Source of the DNA: Salminus brasiliensis
Taxonomy: Eukaryota; Chordata; Actinopteri; Characiformes; Bryconidae
Assembly: GCF_030463535.1 (NCBI RefSeq)
Contig: NC_132881.1
Location: 4,813,026 to 4,877,025, forward strand
Length of the DNA stretch: 64,000 nucleotides
Direction of reading: 5' to 3'
Shown: positions 15,613 to 27,814 of the stretch, one piece after another
How positions within the stretch are numbered: the first letter of the stretch is position 1
How the letters are laid out: every line of letters starts with the position of its first letter
The notes under the pieces: model-generated
The model's input: the letters and a program-made list of their open reading frames with translations, nothing else
What the model was told of the DNA's origin: nothing
The model's database searches: none
Position numbers and translations under genes: made by a program

Positions 15613-16600
15613 TGTCTTTAAAAGAGAGAGAGAGGGGGAGAGGGGGAGAGAGAGAGAAGTCGAAATCCAAACAAAGTTTTACTCCACACGCGGGACCAGA
15701 GCGGAGGAACCAGGCAGGAACAAGAAGAAGCAATGGAAGAAGTGCAAGAAGAAGAAAAAGAAAAAGGGGTTCTTCACAAATGTTGCAGACGCGCACGCAT
15801 CGCCGTGTCCTCCACCGCATCCATGGATGTGACGGGGTTTGTTTTGTTGTCTCTCTCTTTTTTCCTCCCTTCTTTTTATTTCTCCACCGGTTTGTTGCAG
15901 GATGTAAGGTTAGCTCAGGAGAGTCTAATTAGTCCCGTGAAGGAGCTTTCCCGTGGAGCCCGTGTGCTGGTGATTGGTCGCAGCTCGGAAGCGAAGGGGA
16001 GGCTTTAAAGTGCGTCAGCGGCGCGCGCGGAGAGGCGGACTCACAGGCTCGAGCCCACAGAACCGGGGAGAGAGAGAGATTTACATACAGTTCGTCCCAC
16101 GGAGGCAGCAGATCTACTGAGAGTTTGGGTGGCTGGTCTGCGACTGGAGCACTATTCTATTTATCGGCTTTGATTTTTTTTTTGTTGTTGTTATTTTTTC
16201 CTTTTTCGGTTTTTCTAAGTTCTAGTTTTAAGTTCTAGTTTTGGACGAGAGCTGAAGTTTAAACCAAAACCAGTCAGACAAGTTGTTGTGGAGTCTCTCA
16301 ACCTCTCTCTCTATGGCCTCTTGTCATGTGAAGTCCAGTCGTGAGGGGTGAGAGTCTCTCTCTCTCTCTCTCTCTTGCTCTCTCTCTTGCTCTCTCTCTC
16401 TCGCTCGCTCGCTCGCGCGCGCGCACGCTCTGTCTCGCGTGTCTATTGGCCAGGAGTGAGGGATGAGCCTTATTAGACACACACAATATTTCCAGCTCTG
16501 TTTGTTGGGGGACGTCATGAGGAGAGGCCATTACGCACCGAGCGCGCATTCAATTAGCATCCATCCTGGTTCGGGAGCGCGCAGAAGACAGGCAGAGGGG
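15613..16600 (-). promoter_or_regulatory. emx2: emx2 5' UTR and promoter region (CpG-rich)
   Basis: GC/CpG-rich DNA immediately upstream of the emx2 ATG. A CCAAT box reading on the minus strand lies at about 15971-15980 (ATTGG on plus). A (CT)n/(CG) tract follows at 16343-16420. No clear TATA box is seen, as expected for a developmental CpG-island promoter. The transcription start cannot be fixed from sequence alone. Confidence 0.55.
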
Positions 16601-16779
16601 CACGAGCTGCACCCATTCAACACACAGGGGTGTGTTGAAGTGATCACAGATTAAATAACGTGCACTTGTTCTCTTCCACTTCCACACACTCCTTAATCAA
16701 ACGCTGAGAATAAGCCGAGCTTATGTTTAGAGGGGAACGGCGTGTATATTTCTGGGCCTACTTTTACTTAAGGTTGTTG

Positions 16780-16789
16780 TTAAATACCC

Positions 16790-16829
<40 letters not shown>

Positions 16830-17760
16830 ACGCCTCCATTACTGCTCACTGTTATTTACCCTTGGCTGAGTTGGTCTTAAAGCGTCGCAAAATGCTGACA
16901 CTCCGTGTGTGTGTGTGTGTGTGTATGTGTGTGTGTTTCCAGGAGTGTATTTTCCTGCTGTTTAGACAGTCGTATTAAACATATTAAACGTATTAAATGA
17001 TATTCTGTTTTTTGTTTTAGTTTAGGACACATATATGCATAATAACAGAACAGAAGAACAGAAGATCAACACTACTGATAGTAAACTACTGAATTTATTG
17101 TTCCCGGTTTTATTATTAGGAGTGTTATTATTATTATTATTATTACTATTAGTAGTATCTTCATCATATTTGCTCGTTATTATCATCGGAATCATTGTGT
17201 TGTTAAATGTAATAGTTTAGTAAGATGTGGAAAGGTTGGTTATTATTATTATTATTATTATTATTAGCAGCAGCAGCAGCATTGTTGCAGTTGCCATTCT
17301 TATTATATTGTTATATTATTATTATTATTATCATTATCATCATCGTCGCTTTGATGTCGTTAATAAGCTAATATAGCTTATAATAGTGTATTAATAATGT
17401 ATTTTTTATATCATTTATATTTTGTTCATTTTTAAATATAGTTAATATTACATATTCTAAAAGAAATACGGATTATTAAATAGAATAATAAAAAATCAAA
17501 TAAAAAAATAAGAATAATAACTATCGTCATCGTCAACTGTTATTATTATCATAATTGTTATTATTATATTTATTTCTTATAGTTAATAAGTTATTCACTA
17601 AAAATACGCTGTTGTTATTATTATTGTTATTGATGTTATTGTTAAATTTTGGTCACCTCGTTATTGTACCGGATGATGTTCTACAAAGTATAAATCCCTT
17701 TTTAAAGACACATTTTTAAAAGTGTGTGTGTGTGTGTGTGTGTTCGTGCATGTGTGACGG
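16780..17760. repeat. Cluster of (ATT)n and (GT)n microsatellites
   Basis: (ATT)n at 16790-16826, 17120-17150, 17237-17265 and 17310-17335; (GT)n at 16905-16935 and 17720-17742; a short (GCA)n at 17266-17281. The DNA between is low-complexity A/T-rich and non-coding. Confidence 0.85.
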
Positions 17761-17801
17761 TGGCCTGTGCCCTTTCAGACTGGTCGAAGTCATAAGGATA
17801 C

Positions 17802-18034
17802 AGCGCCACCTGCCGGCGTGTTGGTAAACGGCACATGTGAATTAAACTGCGCCGCCAGCTTTAGTGAATTCAGGGAACTGAGATGCCGTGGTCCTGTATT
17901 CCCCCTGTAGAGCTCGACTGCACCGCTTTTCTCTGCATTTCTGCTCAGTGGGATTTGTGTTGATGTGGGTGTATAAACTTGTAACACTCTAGTCTACACG
18001 CTAAGTTCTGCGTCTACACTGCGCCCTCTGGCGG
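17802..18034 (-). promoter_or_regulatory. Pair of CTCF-like sites upstream of emx2
   Basis: Reverse-complement matches to the CTCF core: CCGGCAGGTGGCGCTG at 17817-17802 and CCGCCAGAGGGCGC at 18034-18021. Both read on the minus strand, about 220 bp apart, a tandem and not a convergent arrangement. Confidence 0.4.
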
Positions 18035-18039
18035 ACACA

Positions 18040-19609
18040 GCGGGAACTGCCCTTTGCAGCCCACAGGAACAGGACGATTCTGGTAGTGTGGAGGGCTATC
18101 GTCAGAAAGGTCCTGCGCTGTATCGTTACAACAGGTGAGAAGAAGGGCGAGCGGGAGCTTTGAGAATTACAGGGAGTTGTTTTCTCATGTTCTGTTAATC
18201 TGAGGTTGATATTAAACTCTACTGCCTCTAACGTCTGTTTTAAACTAATCTCAACCTTCAGACTTAGTTTAGTGGTTCAGTAAATGACTTTGCAAACGTT
18301 GTGCGTGTTTTCTTATTTTGCGTTGAAAGGTTTAACACACTGATATTGATTCCAAAATTAGTGCCAAAGAAAATCCATTGAATTTCTGTCACGCGTTCAA
18401 CCAGTCAGTAAAAATGTCTGATCAAAAAACAAAACGATAACATTTCATAATAACATGACTAATTGCCGATTTGTCATTATTCAAGCATCTGTCTAGAATG
18501 TCTTGTTTGAGTCTGTCAAGCAGAAAAACTAGCGTCCGGATTAGTAAACCACGTATCTCCACAATAGCAACTTTACAAGATAAAGAAACAACCCTTCTAA
18601 ACCTTTAGATGAAGGCAATGGGGGTGGGATTTTTTTTTTACTCAAGTCATTTCTGGAACATTTGTATCAGTCAGTTCGTCATGACATTTTGACACGAAGT
18701 ACAGAACGACTGCCAAATTCAAAAAGTATCAAAAAGTAAAAACGGAGAAAAAATGGAGATACGAGGTGTAGGCGTGACAGGCCAAATGATGGTCATTTTA
18801 TTTAAAAAATGCGGTTCTTATTTAATATTTTAAAACATACTGACCAAGAAACTCACGAGTGTGGCTTTGCATGAGAGAAAGAGAGAGAGAGAGAGTGAGA
18901 GAGAGAGAGAGACTGACTTCAAATGCTCGTCATGTACTGCAGCTCTCTAGGCTTGAAGATTAAAAGTCCCTTTCCTTGATCAAAGCAGAATATTCCACTA
19001 TTTGCCAAATTGCAAATCGTAAACGACCGGTCCACAATGAATTAGCCCAAGTTTGCCTTTTACACCTCCACCACCGACCAAACCAGTGACCAATCTCAGC
19101 AATCCGACACAGTTATGCTTCCGATACGAAAACTACGATCCATTTAAAGAGTGTTTTGTAGGTGCATTTGCTCACTTAGATGCTCTCTAGTAACTATTCT
19201 GATGGACTCATACTTTCTTCAGCACATTCAGATGGTAGTATTTTTCCTCTGCTGTATTTCAGAGGAAAGATGAAACTCATCTCATTTTAGTTTATTTTAG
19301 TCATTCATTTTTCCATTGAGTTTAGTTCCATTCTGCATTGATCTTTGAGGCCATTTTTTGTTAAAAAAAAACAAAACAAAAAAAAACAATTTTTAACGTT
19401 TAAACGTTAGTTCCCAAATTGATGGATGCTGGATGTGCCCTGCCGAGACATTCCACTCCAGGCTTGCGGATGTTCTTCCTCTCGGGTTGAAATATTTAAT
19501 GTATTTTCAGTTCTTTACCTCGCAGAAGCAACAACGGTGGTTTAGGGCACTCTACCCGCCTTTAGATTGGTGGAAAGGGAGGTGAAGACGTTGACAAATC
19601 CTGCTGGGG

Positions 19610-19657
<48 letters not shown>

Positions 19658-20160
19658 CTTGTCTAATCTCCAAAACATCTGCTTTACATGAACACCATCA
19701 CAATGGTAGTCATCCTAAAAAGTTTACTTTTACTTTCCAAGTGATTTTTGAGTATTTCTATTGGTCCATTTGTCAAGAAATTTGGACTCAATGTACAGAA
19801 CAATTGCCTCTGACATACAGTTATTTGCATCACAATGATGATCTGTAGAACAAATTTAGGGAGGACTGTGGTTTTAAACATATTTGAGGTAGTGGCATGG
19901 TTGCAGTGCATACTTTTATTAAGTAATTTAGTAAATATGGTAGTATTGTTGTTATTATAGGAAGATATTCTCTAGTCTTGCGGTAAACATAATATTTATT
20001 TGTTTATATCTCAAAGTATACACTGTTTTTAAATGTATAGACTTTTGACTGAAAAAGGCACTGTGCTACTAATCCAAAAGGAATAAAATGGAAGTGAAGA
20101 GATGCCATAATAAAGAGAATGTCATCTTCCTGCACCCCTCTCAAACTAAACCCCCGTAAT
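18040..20160. other. Intergenic DNA with microsatellites
   Basis: (GA)n at 18878-18911 and (TA)n at about 19612-19655. Otherwise A/T-rich DNA without recognisable genes. Confidence 0.55.
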
Positions 20161-20249
20161 AGGACAGTATGTCAATGTGGTGATATGTGTTAGGCTCTAT
20201 AGAAGAGTGCGTGGTGATATATGTTTGGTGTGGACAGAATATGGTAATA

Positions 20250-22372
20250 TGTGTTAGATGGTTTAGGACAGTATGTGTTAGATGTTTTAGGACAGTATGT
20301 GTTAAGTATTTTAGGACAGTATGTGTTAGATGTTTTAGGACAGTATGTGTTGGTTTTTTTAGGACAGTATGTGTTAGATGTTTTAGGACAGTATGTGTTA
20401 AGTATTTTAGGACAGTATGTGTTAGATGTTTTAGGACAGTATGTGTTAAGTATTTTAGGACAGTATGTGTTGGTTTTTCTAGGACAGTATGTGTTGGGTT
20501 TTTTAGGACAGTATGTGTTAAGTGTTTTAGGACAGTATGTGTTAAGTGTTTTAGGACAGTATGTGTTAGATGTTTTAGGACAGTATTTGTTAGATGTTTT
20601 AGGACAGTATGTGTTGGGTTTTTTAGGACAGTATGTGTTAAGTATTTTAGGACAGTATGTGTTGGTTTTTCTAGGACAGTATGTGTTAAGTATTTTAGGA
20701 CAGTATGTGTTGGGTTTTTTAGGACAGTATGTGTTAAGTGTTTTAGGACAGTATGTGTTAGATGTTTTAGGACAGTATGTGTTAGATGTTTTAGGACAGT
20801 ATGTGTTAAGTATTTTAGGACAGTATGTGTTAGATGTTTTAGGACAGTATGTGTTAAGTATTTTAGGACAGTATGTGTTGGTTTTTCTAGGACAGTATGT
20901 GTTGGTTTTTTAGGACAGTATGTGTTAAGTGTTTTAGGACAGTATGTGTTAGGTGTTTTAGGACAGTATGTGTTAGATGTTTTAGGACAGTATGTGTTAG
21001 ATGTTTTAGGACAGTATGTGTTGGGTATTTTAGGACAGTATGTGTTGGGTGTTTTAGGACAGTATGTGTTAAGTATTTTAGGACAGTATGTGTTAGATGT
21101 TTTAGGACAGTATGTGTTAAGTATTTTAGGACAGTATGTGTTGGTTTTTCTAGGACAGTATGTGTTGGGTTTTTTAGGACAGTATGTGTTAAGTGTTTTA
21201 GGACAGTATTTGTTAGATGTTTTAGGACAGTATGTGATGGGTGTTTTAGGACAGTATGTGTTAGATGTTTTAGGACAGTATGTGTTGGGTATTTTAGGAC
21301 AGTATGTGTTAGGTGTTTTAGGACAGTATGTGTTAGATGTTTTAGGACAGTATGTGTTAGGTGTTTTAGGACAGTATGTGTTGGGTATTTTAGGACAGTA
21401 TGTGTTAGGTGTTTTAGGACAGTATGTGTTGGGTATTTTAGGACAGTATGTGTTGGGTTTTTTAGGACAGTATGTGTTAGGTGTTTTAGGACAGTATGTG
21501 TTAGATGTTTTAGAACAGTATGTGTTAGATGTTTTAGGACAGTATGTGTTAGGTGTTTTAGGACAGTATGTGTTGGGTATTTTAGGACAGTATGTGTTGG
21601 GTATTTTAGGACAGTATGTGTTAGGTGTTTTAGGACAGTATGTGTTAGATGTTTTAGAACAGTATGTGTTAGATGTTTTAGGACAGTATGTGTTAGATGT
21701 TTTAGAACAGTATGTGTTGGGAATTTTAGGACAGTATGTGTTAAGTATTTTAGGACAGTATGTGTTGGGTGTTTTAGGACAGTATGTGTTGGGTGTTTTA
21801 GGACAGTATGTGTTGGGTGTTTTAGGACAGTATGTGTTAGATGTTTTAGGACAGTATTTGTTAGATGTTTTAGGACAATATGTGTTAGATGTTTTAGGAC
21901 AGTATTTGTTAGATGTTTTAGGACAGTATGTGATGGGTGTTTTAGGACAGTATGTGTTAGATGTTTTAGGACAGTATGTGTTGGGTGTTTTAGGACAGTA
22001 TGTGTTGGGTGTTTTAGGACAGTATGTGTTAGATGTTTTAGGACAGTATTTGTTAGATGTTTTAGGACAATATGTGTTAGATGTTTTAGGACAGTATTTG
22101 TTAGATGTTTTAGGACAGTATGTGTTAAGTGTTTTAGGACAGTATGTGTTAGATGTTTTAGGACAGTATGTGTTAGATGTTTTAGGACAGTATGTGTTAA
22201 GTATTTTAGGACAGTATTTGTTAGATGTTTTAGGACAGTATGTGATGGGTGTTTTAGGACAGTATGTGTTAGATGTTTTAGGACAGTATGTGTTAGATGT
22301 TTTAGGACAGTATTTGTTAGATGTTTTAGGACAGTATGTGATGGGTGTTTTAGGACAGTATGTTTTAGGGTA
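20250..22372. repeat. 24-bp minisatellite, about 88 units
   Basis: Tandem 24-bp units with the fixed core TTTTAGGACAGTATGTGTTA and a variable five-base segment (AGATG, AAGTA, GGGTG, GGGTT, AGGTG). One base is missing near 20,905, shifting the frame. Because 24 is divisible by three and no unit carries a stop in two frames, long open frames arise (728 codons from 20187, repeating LGQYVLDV), but they show no sign of being genes. Blocks of units recur inside the array (for example at about 21,838 and 22,018), showing higher-order duplication. Confidence 0.95.
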
Positions 22373-22379
22373 GGATGTG

Positions 22380-23050
22380 GTGATATGTGTTTACATTGTT
22401 TCCTTCTGCTTATGTGAAGAAATGAGCACCAGAATCAGCTGAAACAACAATAAACAGAACTTTTTCATGTGTCCCACTTTACTTGATGGCTATAATATCC
22501 CGTCTTTAAGCTTTAATGGCTTTAATTTGCAGTAGTTCCCTTAGCCAACTCCTCAAACATTTCCTTACCAAACATTTCCTCCTGCTCTCAAAATAATCTA
22601 CAAGCCCTCGGTTCAGAAACGGCCGTTGTGAGAAGGCTTTGAGGGCGGATTTTTAATGGCCAAACAGCAGAGGGTCTCAGAGTCACAGCTTATGAACACT
22701 TAGGTTGGGTGAGTTTACACAAGGAGGAGGAAGACCTTTTAGAGCACAGTCCAGTGCCGTCCAGTCGGGCAGTTCATCACCTCCGCCGTGGGAACTGACC
22801 GCTCCTGTTGGGGGATTATTGTCCCTAACTGGGGATTTTCCACTAAAACGCAGCAAACAAAAAAATCCCCTATGTTGTCCTTTAAGCACTGAAATGTTTC
22901 TTTCTGTTGTATCCTTTTGTTGGAGAGCGATACTCTCCGTTCAGAAGTCCCTCACCCCGCAGAGAACTGGAGAAAGCCCTGCTGAGGAGAACCAGGCAGG
23001 GATTAAAGTACTAAAGCTAAAGGCAGGGGACTGTGTGTGGTCCTCCGTCA
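22380..23050. other. Unassigned intergenic stretch
   Basis: No repeat family or gene recognised. A 132-codon open frame at 22705-23103 has no recognisable domain. Confidence 0.45.
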
Positions 23051-23379
23051 TTCTATCAAACATAGATATTAAACCATTGATGTTTCTGCTGTGGTCATTA
23101 TAGTGGTGTACGGGTGTAGTTTTGTATATATTGTATATTTCTTGTATATACGGTTTATATATATTTTTAATTTCTATCATTACTGAAAACCTTGAGATGC
23201 TCAGACTTCCAGTTCCAGTTCAATAGGAGTGTTCATAATAAGACATGATAAATAGATACTGATTCTTTACACATAATAACAATACTAACAAAATAATGTG
23301 CAAATAATGCTAACAATATTTACTGCAAATAGTAATATATATAATATATAATTAGAAAAATCCTATTATTACATGGTAT

Positions 23380-23830
23380 ATTATGACATAAAAGTATTTG
23401 GACACCTACTCATTCATTGTTTCTTCCAAAATCAAATTTCATATTAAAAATGAGTTTTTGTTGGATAAACTGTCTCTCTTGTCAATGGAAGAAGGCCGTG
23501 GACAACCCTCCACTAGATTTTGGAGGAGCCAGAGGAGCATTAGTAAGGTCAGCATGTTGGATGATTACTACCCCACCTCCTATTCCCAATTTGCCAACCC
23601 ATCCCAAAAGTACTGGGTGGAGCACTGTCATCATTCCAGAGAGCACAGATCTTCAATGCTCCACAGCTCAGTGCTGCTGGGGGGCTTTCTACCCCTCCAG
23701 TCCACGCCTGACACTAGGCAGAGTCCTAAAAAAAAGCTTTGTGAGTGCATTTGTCGGCAATATTTGCAACCTAAATTATCTGAATTAATTCATTAGAAAG
23801 GGTGTCCACTAACATTTGGACATATAGTAT
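23380..23830 (+). mobile_element. Family A MITE copy
   Basis: Near full-length: starts AAAGTATTTGGACACCTACT and ends GTGTCCACTAACATTTGGAC with ATATAGTA, so the two ends are imperfect inverted repeats. Open frames inside (132 and 123 codons) are by-products. Confidence 0.75.
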
Positions 23831-23879
23831 AAAGAGTATATCAATATCAAAACCCAGTGTAATATTCTGTAGGTCTGAC

Positions 23880-24100
23880 ACATTGAGACAAGACCTCCGG
23901 AGGCGTCCTGTAGTATCTGGCTCCAAGACGTTGGCAGCAGATCCTTTAAGTCCTGTAGGTTGAGAGGTGGGGTCTTGACCCTGTCACTGGTCCATTGCTT
24001 ATCCTTCCTTGGAGCACTTTTGGTAGGTACTGACCACTGCAAACTGGAAACACCCCACAATCTACCCACTTGACAGGAGCCTTGACAGACAGGTGGATGT
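23880..24100 (-). repeat. Dispersed-repeat tail, mirrored at 32,080-32,340
   Basis: Reads on the minus strand as ACCTACAGGACTTAAAGGAT followed by CTGCTGCCAACGTCTTGG, a phrase that recurs in many fish genomes at the end of a dispersed element. I cannot name the family with certainty. Confidence 0.5.
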
Positions 24101-24199
24101 CACTCAGTAGAGTCATGTAGCGTTGAGGGTGGAGCAAGTTTTTATTTATCAACCAATAACATCATAGTTACTTCACACTCAACCAGGATGTGAAAGAGT

Positions 24200-24345
24200 G
24201 GTCAGGAGCAGGACAGAGTAACACACACCTCCACCTGATGGAGGAGAAAGAGCAGCAGAAGATCCTGCAGCACCATCTTTGAGCAGCAGAGGGCAGAACA
24301 ACGTCTCCAGAGGAAGAGAAGAAGAAGGAGCAGCAGTGAAAGCAG
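24200..24345 (+). other. Exon-like block with splice donor, repeated in four arms
   Basis: Purine-rich stretch ending AGTGAAAGCAG|GTGAGTTAGT. The same boundary occurs at 34,116 (plus strand) and, inverted, in the arms near 31,830 and 41,900. An acceptor-like CTTTTTCAG follows at 26,371 and at 35,478. The in-frame stops I see argue against an intact protein; it may be a relic of captured gene sequence. Confidence 0.3.
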
Positions 24346-25389
24346 GTGAGTTAGTAACTAAACTCTGCTCTAATTTCAGTAGAATTGTTCTCTAGTGAAG
24401 AAAACACCTCACTGAGCTGAACTTCAGCTCTAATGCTCAGTGTGCTGCTCCTCCTGCTGAAGAGTCTTTCACACACTGCTTCATCCATTTAGAGAGGATG
24501 AGCTTCAGCTGGGAGACTGGAGCTCCACCCTCAACTGAAAGCTGGTGTTTGAAGCTCAGGTTGGAGCTGCTGTGCTGTTTCTCATGAAGAAACTGCTGTA
24601 GTTTTACTACAGTAACGCTGTGCTCACCCTCACACCCTCCTGAAGTTCACCTCAGAGTCCTTCAACAGTCTGATCTTCACTGAACTTCTCCTACATGAGC
24701 TCCTGCTGCTGGACTCCTAGTGGTGGATGCTGGTGGTGCAGATGGACACCTAGTGGAGCTGGGTTTGTCCTCCATCGTCGTCATTAGTCGTATTTCTCTG
24801 TAGAAGTTCTGTCACAACATCAGGCTTGTTCTGGACTGAGGAGCTTTGAGGAACTTCATTCAGGAAGAACAGCAGGTTCTAAAGGTTCTTTATGGACTGT
24901 TAGTAACAAGGCTCCTAAAACTGTAGAGCATCTGTAGATGGTGGTGTGGTGGTGGTGTTGCTGGTGTTGGTGGTGCTGCAGTGCTAGCAGGAGTGTAGTA
25001 ACTCGTTTGGCTTTAGAAGCTGCAGCTGCGTGGTTCGACCACCAGGGGTCTGTAGAGTGCAAATGCAGTAATAGTAAGTTCCAGTCATTAAACAGGGGGG
25101 TAGATATGGCAGTTTTGGGGGGCTTTAGTCTGGGGTGAAGCTGTAAACTATTATTAAGCAGATAAACATGTTTAAAGTAAAGTTTGCAGCTGATTGTTTT
25201 TCTAATATTCAGTATTTCTGCACATGGAAATCAGCCAGAGAAGACTGGATTCACTAAATGAATCAGATCATTAATTTGATACAGTTGGATGCTGTGGGTT
25301 CTCAATTCAGGACCTTTTTAATGAAGCGGTGACTGAACATGTGTCTTTTAGTGATTGTTATTAGTTATAATTTCAGCTTTTTTATTTTT

Positions 25390-26340
25390 TAGATCTTCCA
25401 ACATTAAGGGTCCTGTCTTACACCCTGCGTAAGGTGCGTCACGATGCTCATCGCTGTCTTACACCCCACCAACAGTCTATTTCCACTGCTTCCATCTGCG
25501 GCGTTTAAACAGCAGCACTGCTGGTGAATATATCTACACTGATGGGAGCGGGGGTCTCGAAATGAGGGGTGTTCAGGTTAGTTTCTGGCGTGTTGCTGTG
25601 TATCTTGGCGATGGAAAACACAGGAGGAGCTCCACTGACTGAAAACAGCCTAGGCAGACGTCAACAGTCAGACGCTCGTTGCAATCTTGGCAGTGAGTTG
25701 TCAACACAGGCGCGTGCAGCCCGGCACTCGTACTCCCCCGAAATAGCAATCCACCAAAGTCAGACCTCACCTGGCTCTTAAAGGGAACGACGAGAGACAC
25801 GCTGATTGGTTTACTGAACGTCCCAAAAAACAGACCCATGATTAAATAAGAGACCCCGTCCCCCCGTCGTTCCCGTCCTTATGATACCAAAGACACACCA
25901 ACACGCCCTAAATCAAGCTGTATGGTTGACGACTCGCCTAAAGATCGATAAAATAGGGCCCTAAAAGTTCACCATCTGAACCACAAGCTGAGCCTCATAA
26001 TGTCCTGATTCATTTAGCTAACATGCTAATCCTGCTATAATTCTACCAGACAATAATAATCAATAATTCCATACAGATCTAATTTTACATTCCTACTGAA
26101 TGACACTGTGTTTTTACTGTTCACATAAAGGCTGAGTTCTCAACTGTCCGTGTCCATCTCGCTATTAGCAGGGGTGGGAAGCGAAGCGTGGGCCGGAGTC
26201 CAGCACAGTTTGCTGATTTTCCTTCTCTGACACACCAACTAACCCTGGAAAGATGTGAGAGGAAGCAGCTGTGCTTAAGCAGGTAAACCACACAGCTGTG
26301 CAGGAACCCTGTCCTGCAGCACTGCACTTCTCCACCCGTG
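25390..26340. repeat. Arm-specific block (left unit), mirrored at 39,900-40,870
   Basis: Begins CTGTCTTACACCCTGCGTAA and includes TAGGGCCCTAAAAGTTCACC. It is present only in the outer-type arms (24 kb and 42 kb) and absent from the inner-type arms, so it marks an insertion or replacement within one arm subtype. The copy at 39,900-40,870 carries a G-run (about 40,509-40,522) that is absent here. Confidence 0.6.
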
Positions 26341-26843
26341 GTCTAAAGGCTTTTCTCCCCGTCTTTTTCAGACCGCGACTCTGAGCTGATCCTGAGCTGC
26401 TGACAAGAGAACCGTGTTACCATCCCTCCACCAGCTACAACACCTGCAGTGGAAGCACAGGCCCCTTTCTCAGGACTGTTCAGACTGGACTTCTGGCTGC
26501 TGGACTGCATCCCTTCCTGAAACGTGTCCATCAGTGATGAAGAGACAGAGACTGAAAGACTGTAGAGAAAGTGTGTGTGTGATTAAACTGCTGTTCTAAC
26601 AGCTCAGAGTGGACGAGTCCTCCTTTTACTGTGGAGAGCAGCTGGAAGTGGGTCCTCCAGTCAGGAACATCTCCACTGCAGTTCCTGTGATGAGCTGCTG
26701 AGTCTCAGCTCAGCTCCACTGCTTTAACAGGGAGAGAGAGGGCGAGAGACCTTATGTTTGTATGGAGAGGGAGGTCCCTATAAGGTGGAGCTCCATGAAG
26801 AGATTCACACAATAGTGAGTGCTCCCAGAGTTCCAGAGTGCTC

Positions 26844-26906
26844 ATTTGCATATTAAATGAGCAACTGACCAATCAGAAGCAAGCAAAGTGAATGACTGCT
26901 TAAATA
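26844..26906 (+). promoter_or_regulatory. Octamer/CCAAT/TATA-like cassette in a palindrome arm
   Basis: ATTTGCAT at 26844-26851 inside GCTCATTTGCATATTAAATG, then ACCAATCAG at about 26868-26876 and CTTAAATACC at about 26899. The spacing resembles a pol II core promoter of histone type. Counterparts lie at 35,970 (plus) and at 29,978 and 39,409 (minus). Confidence 0.4.
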
Positions 26907-27814
26907 CCCTGAGATGTGAGCGGTGTTCTCGATGATGGTGAATTGTAAAAATAAGCAAATTTGAAGTTTTTCTTCACCGTGGATGAGAACACTAGCGCAG
27001 CAGAATAAGTCAAACTCAGTGGCCAGATTTTCCTCAAATTTTGAAAAGCAAAAATTTTTTTCACTTCTGTAGTTTTGCAGCACTTTCTTTTCTTAGTTCC
27101 TCACTCTCAGACCTTCCAGTGTCGGGGCCTCGGCTGGGGGAGCCGAGACGCCTCCACGCACGGAACTCCAGCACTTCCGGCCAACACCCACAAGGGGTGA
27201 AGAGCAAGAAAGGGTAAATTTGGGCTAATGAAACAAATAACACTAGACCCAAATTTATACCCCTCCTCTGTTATGAAGCTGTAAGTATGTTAGAACTAGT
27301 TTTATCAGTTATGGTTACTTCATTATGCAAACTCCTCCCACTCTACCATGAGTTTGAAGTCTGGTTCATCATTTCAGGTAATTAGTGAAAGTTGGTTCTT
27401 CTGTTTATCAGTTTATACTAAAGCTCTTCTCACTGTGAAAACCCAAACATCTCAAACTTAAGCTCTGTGTCTGGGGTTGGGTCAGAAACACCAGAATCAG
27501 AACATAAACTGCTGTGAATTTCTCTCCATAAAAAAGAACAGCATCCTTACACACCCAGACCCACCCTGAGAGAACCAGCCAGCACTTTAACACTAGGCTT
27601 CACATTTATGGTAACAGCTCTGATCTACCAGCGATCAGTGTGTGACCTGGTGGGCCCTCCCAGGTCTGTCCAGTGGGTCACATGCTTTGGGTCAGTGCTT
27701 TTTGGTATAGCTTTATAGGCCAGTTATATAATAACACAGCTCTGTGATGCAGGTGTGGAGTTAATCAGCTGAACCTCACTACACTTCTACACTTATACAA
27801 GTGTTACTTAAACT

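Noticed and set aside
20187-22417. 728- and 506-codon open frames as a large repeat protein
   Set aside because: They are the product of a 24-bp non-coding minisatellite whose unit length preserves frame. Two overlapping frames are equally open, there is no promoter or splice context, and a one-base deletion at about 20,905 shifts frames without consequence.
23398-23796. 132-codon frame
   Set aside because: Lies within a family A MITE and is not conserved in its other copies.
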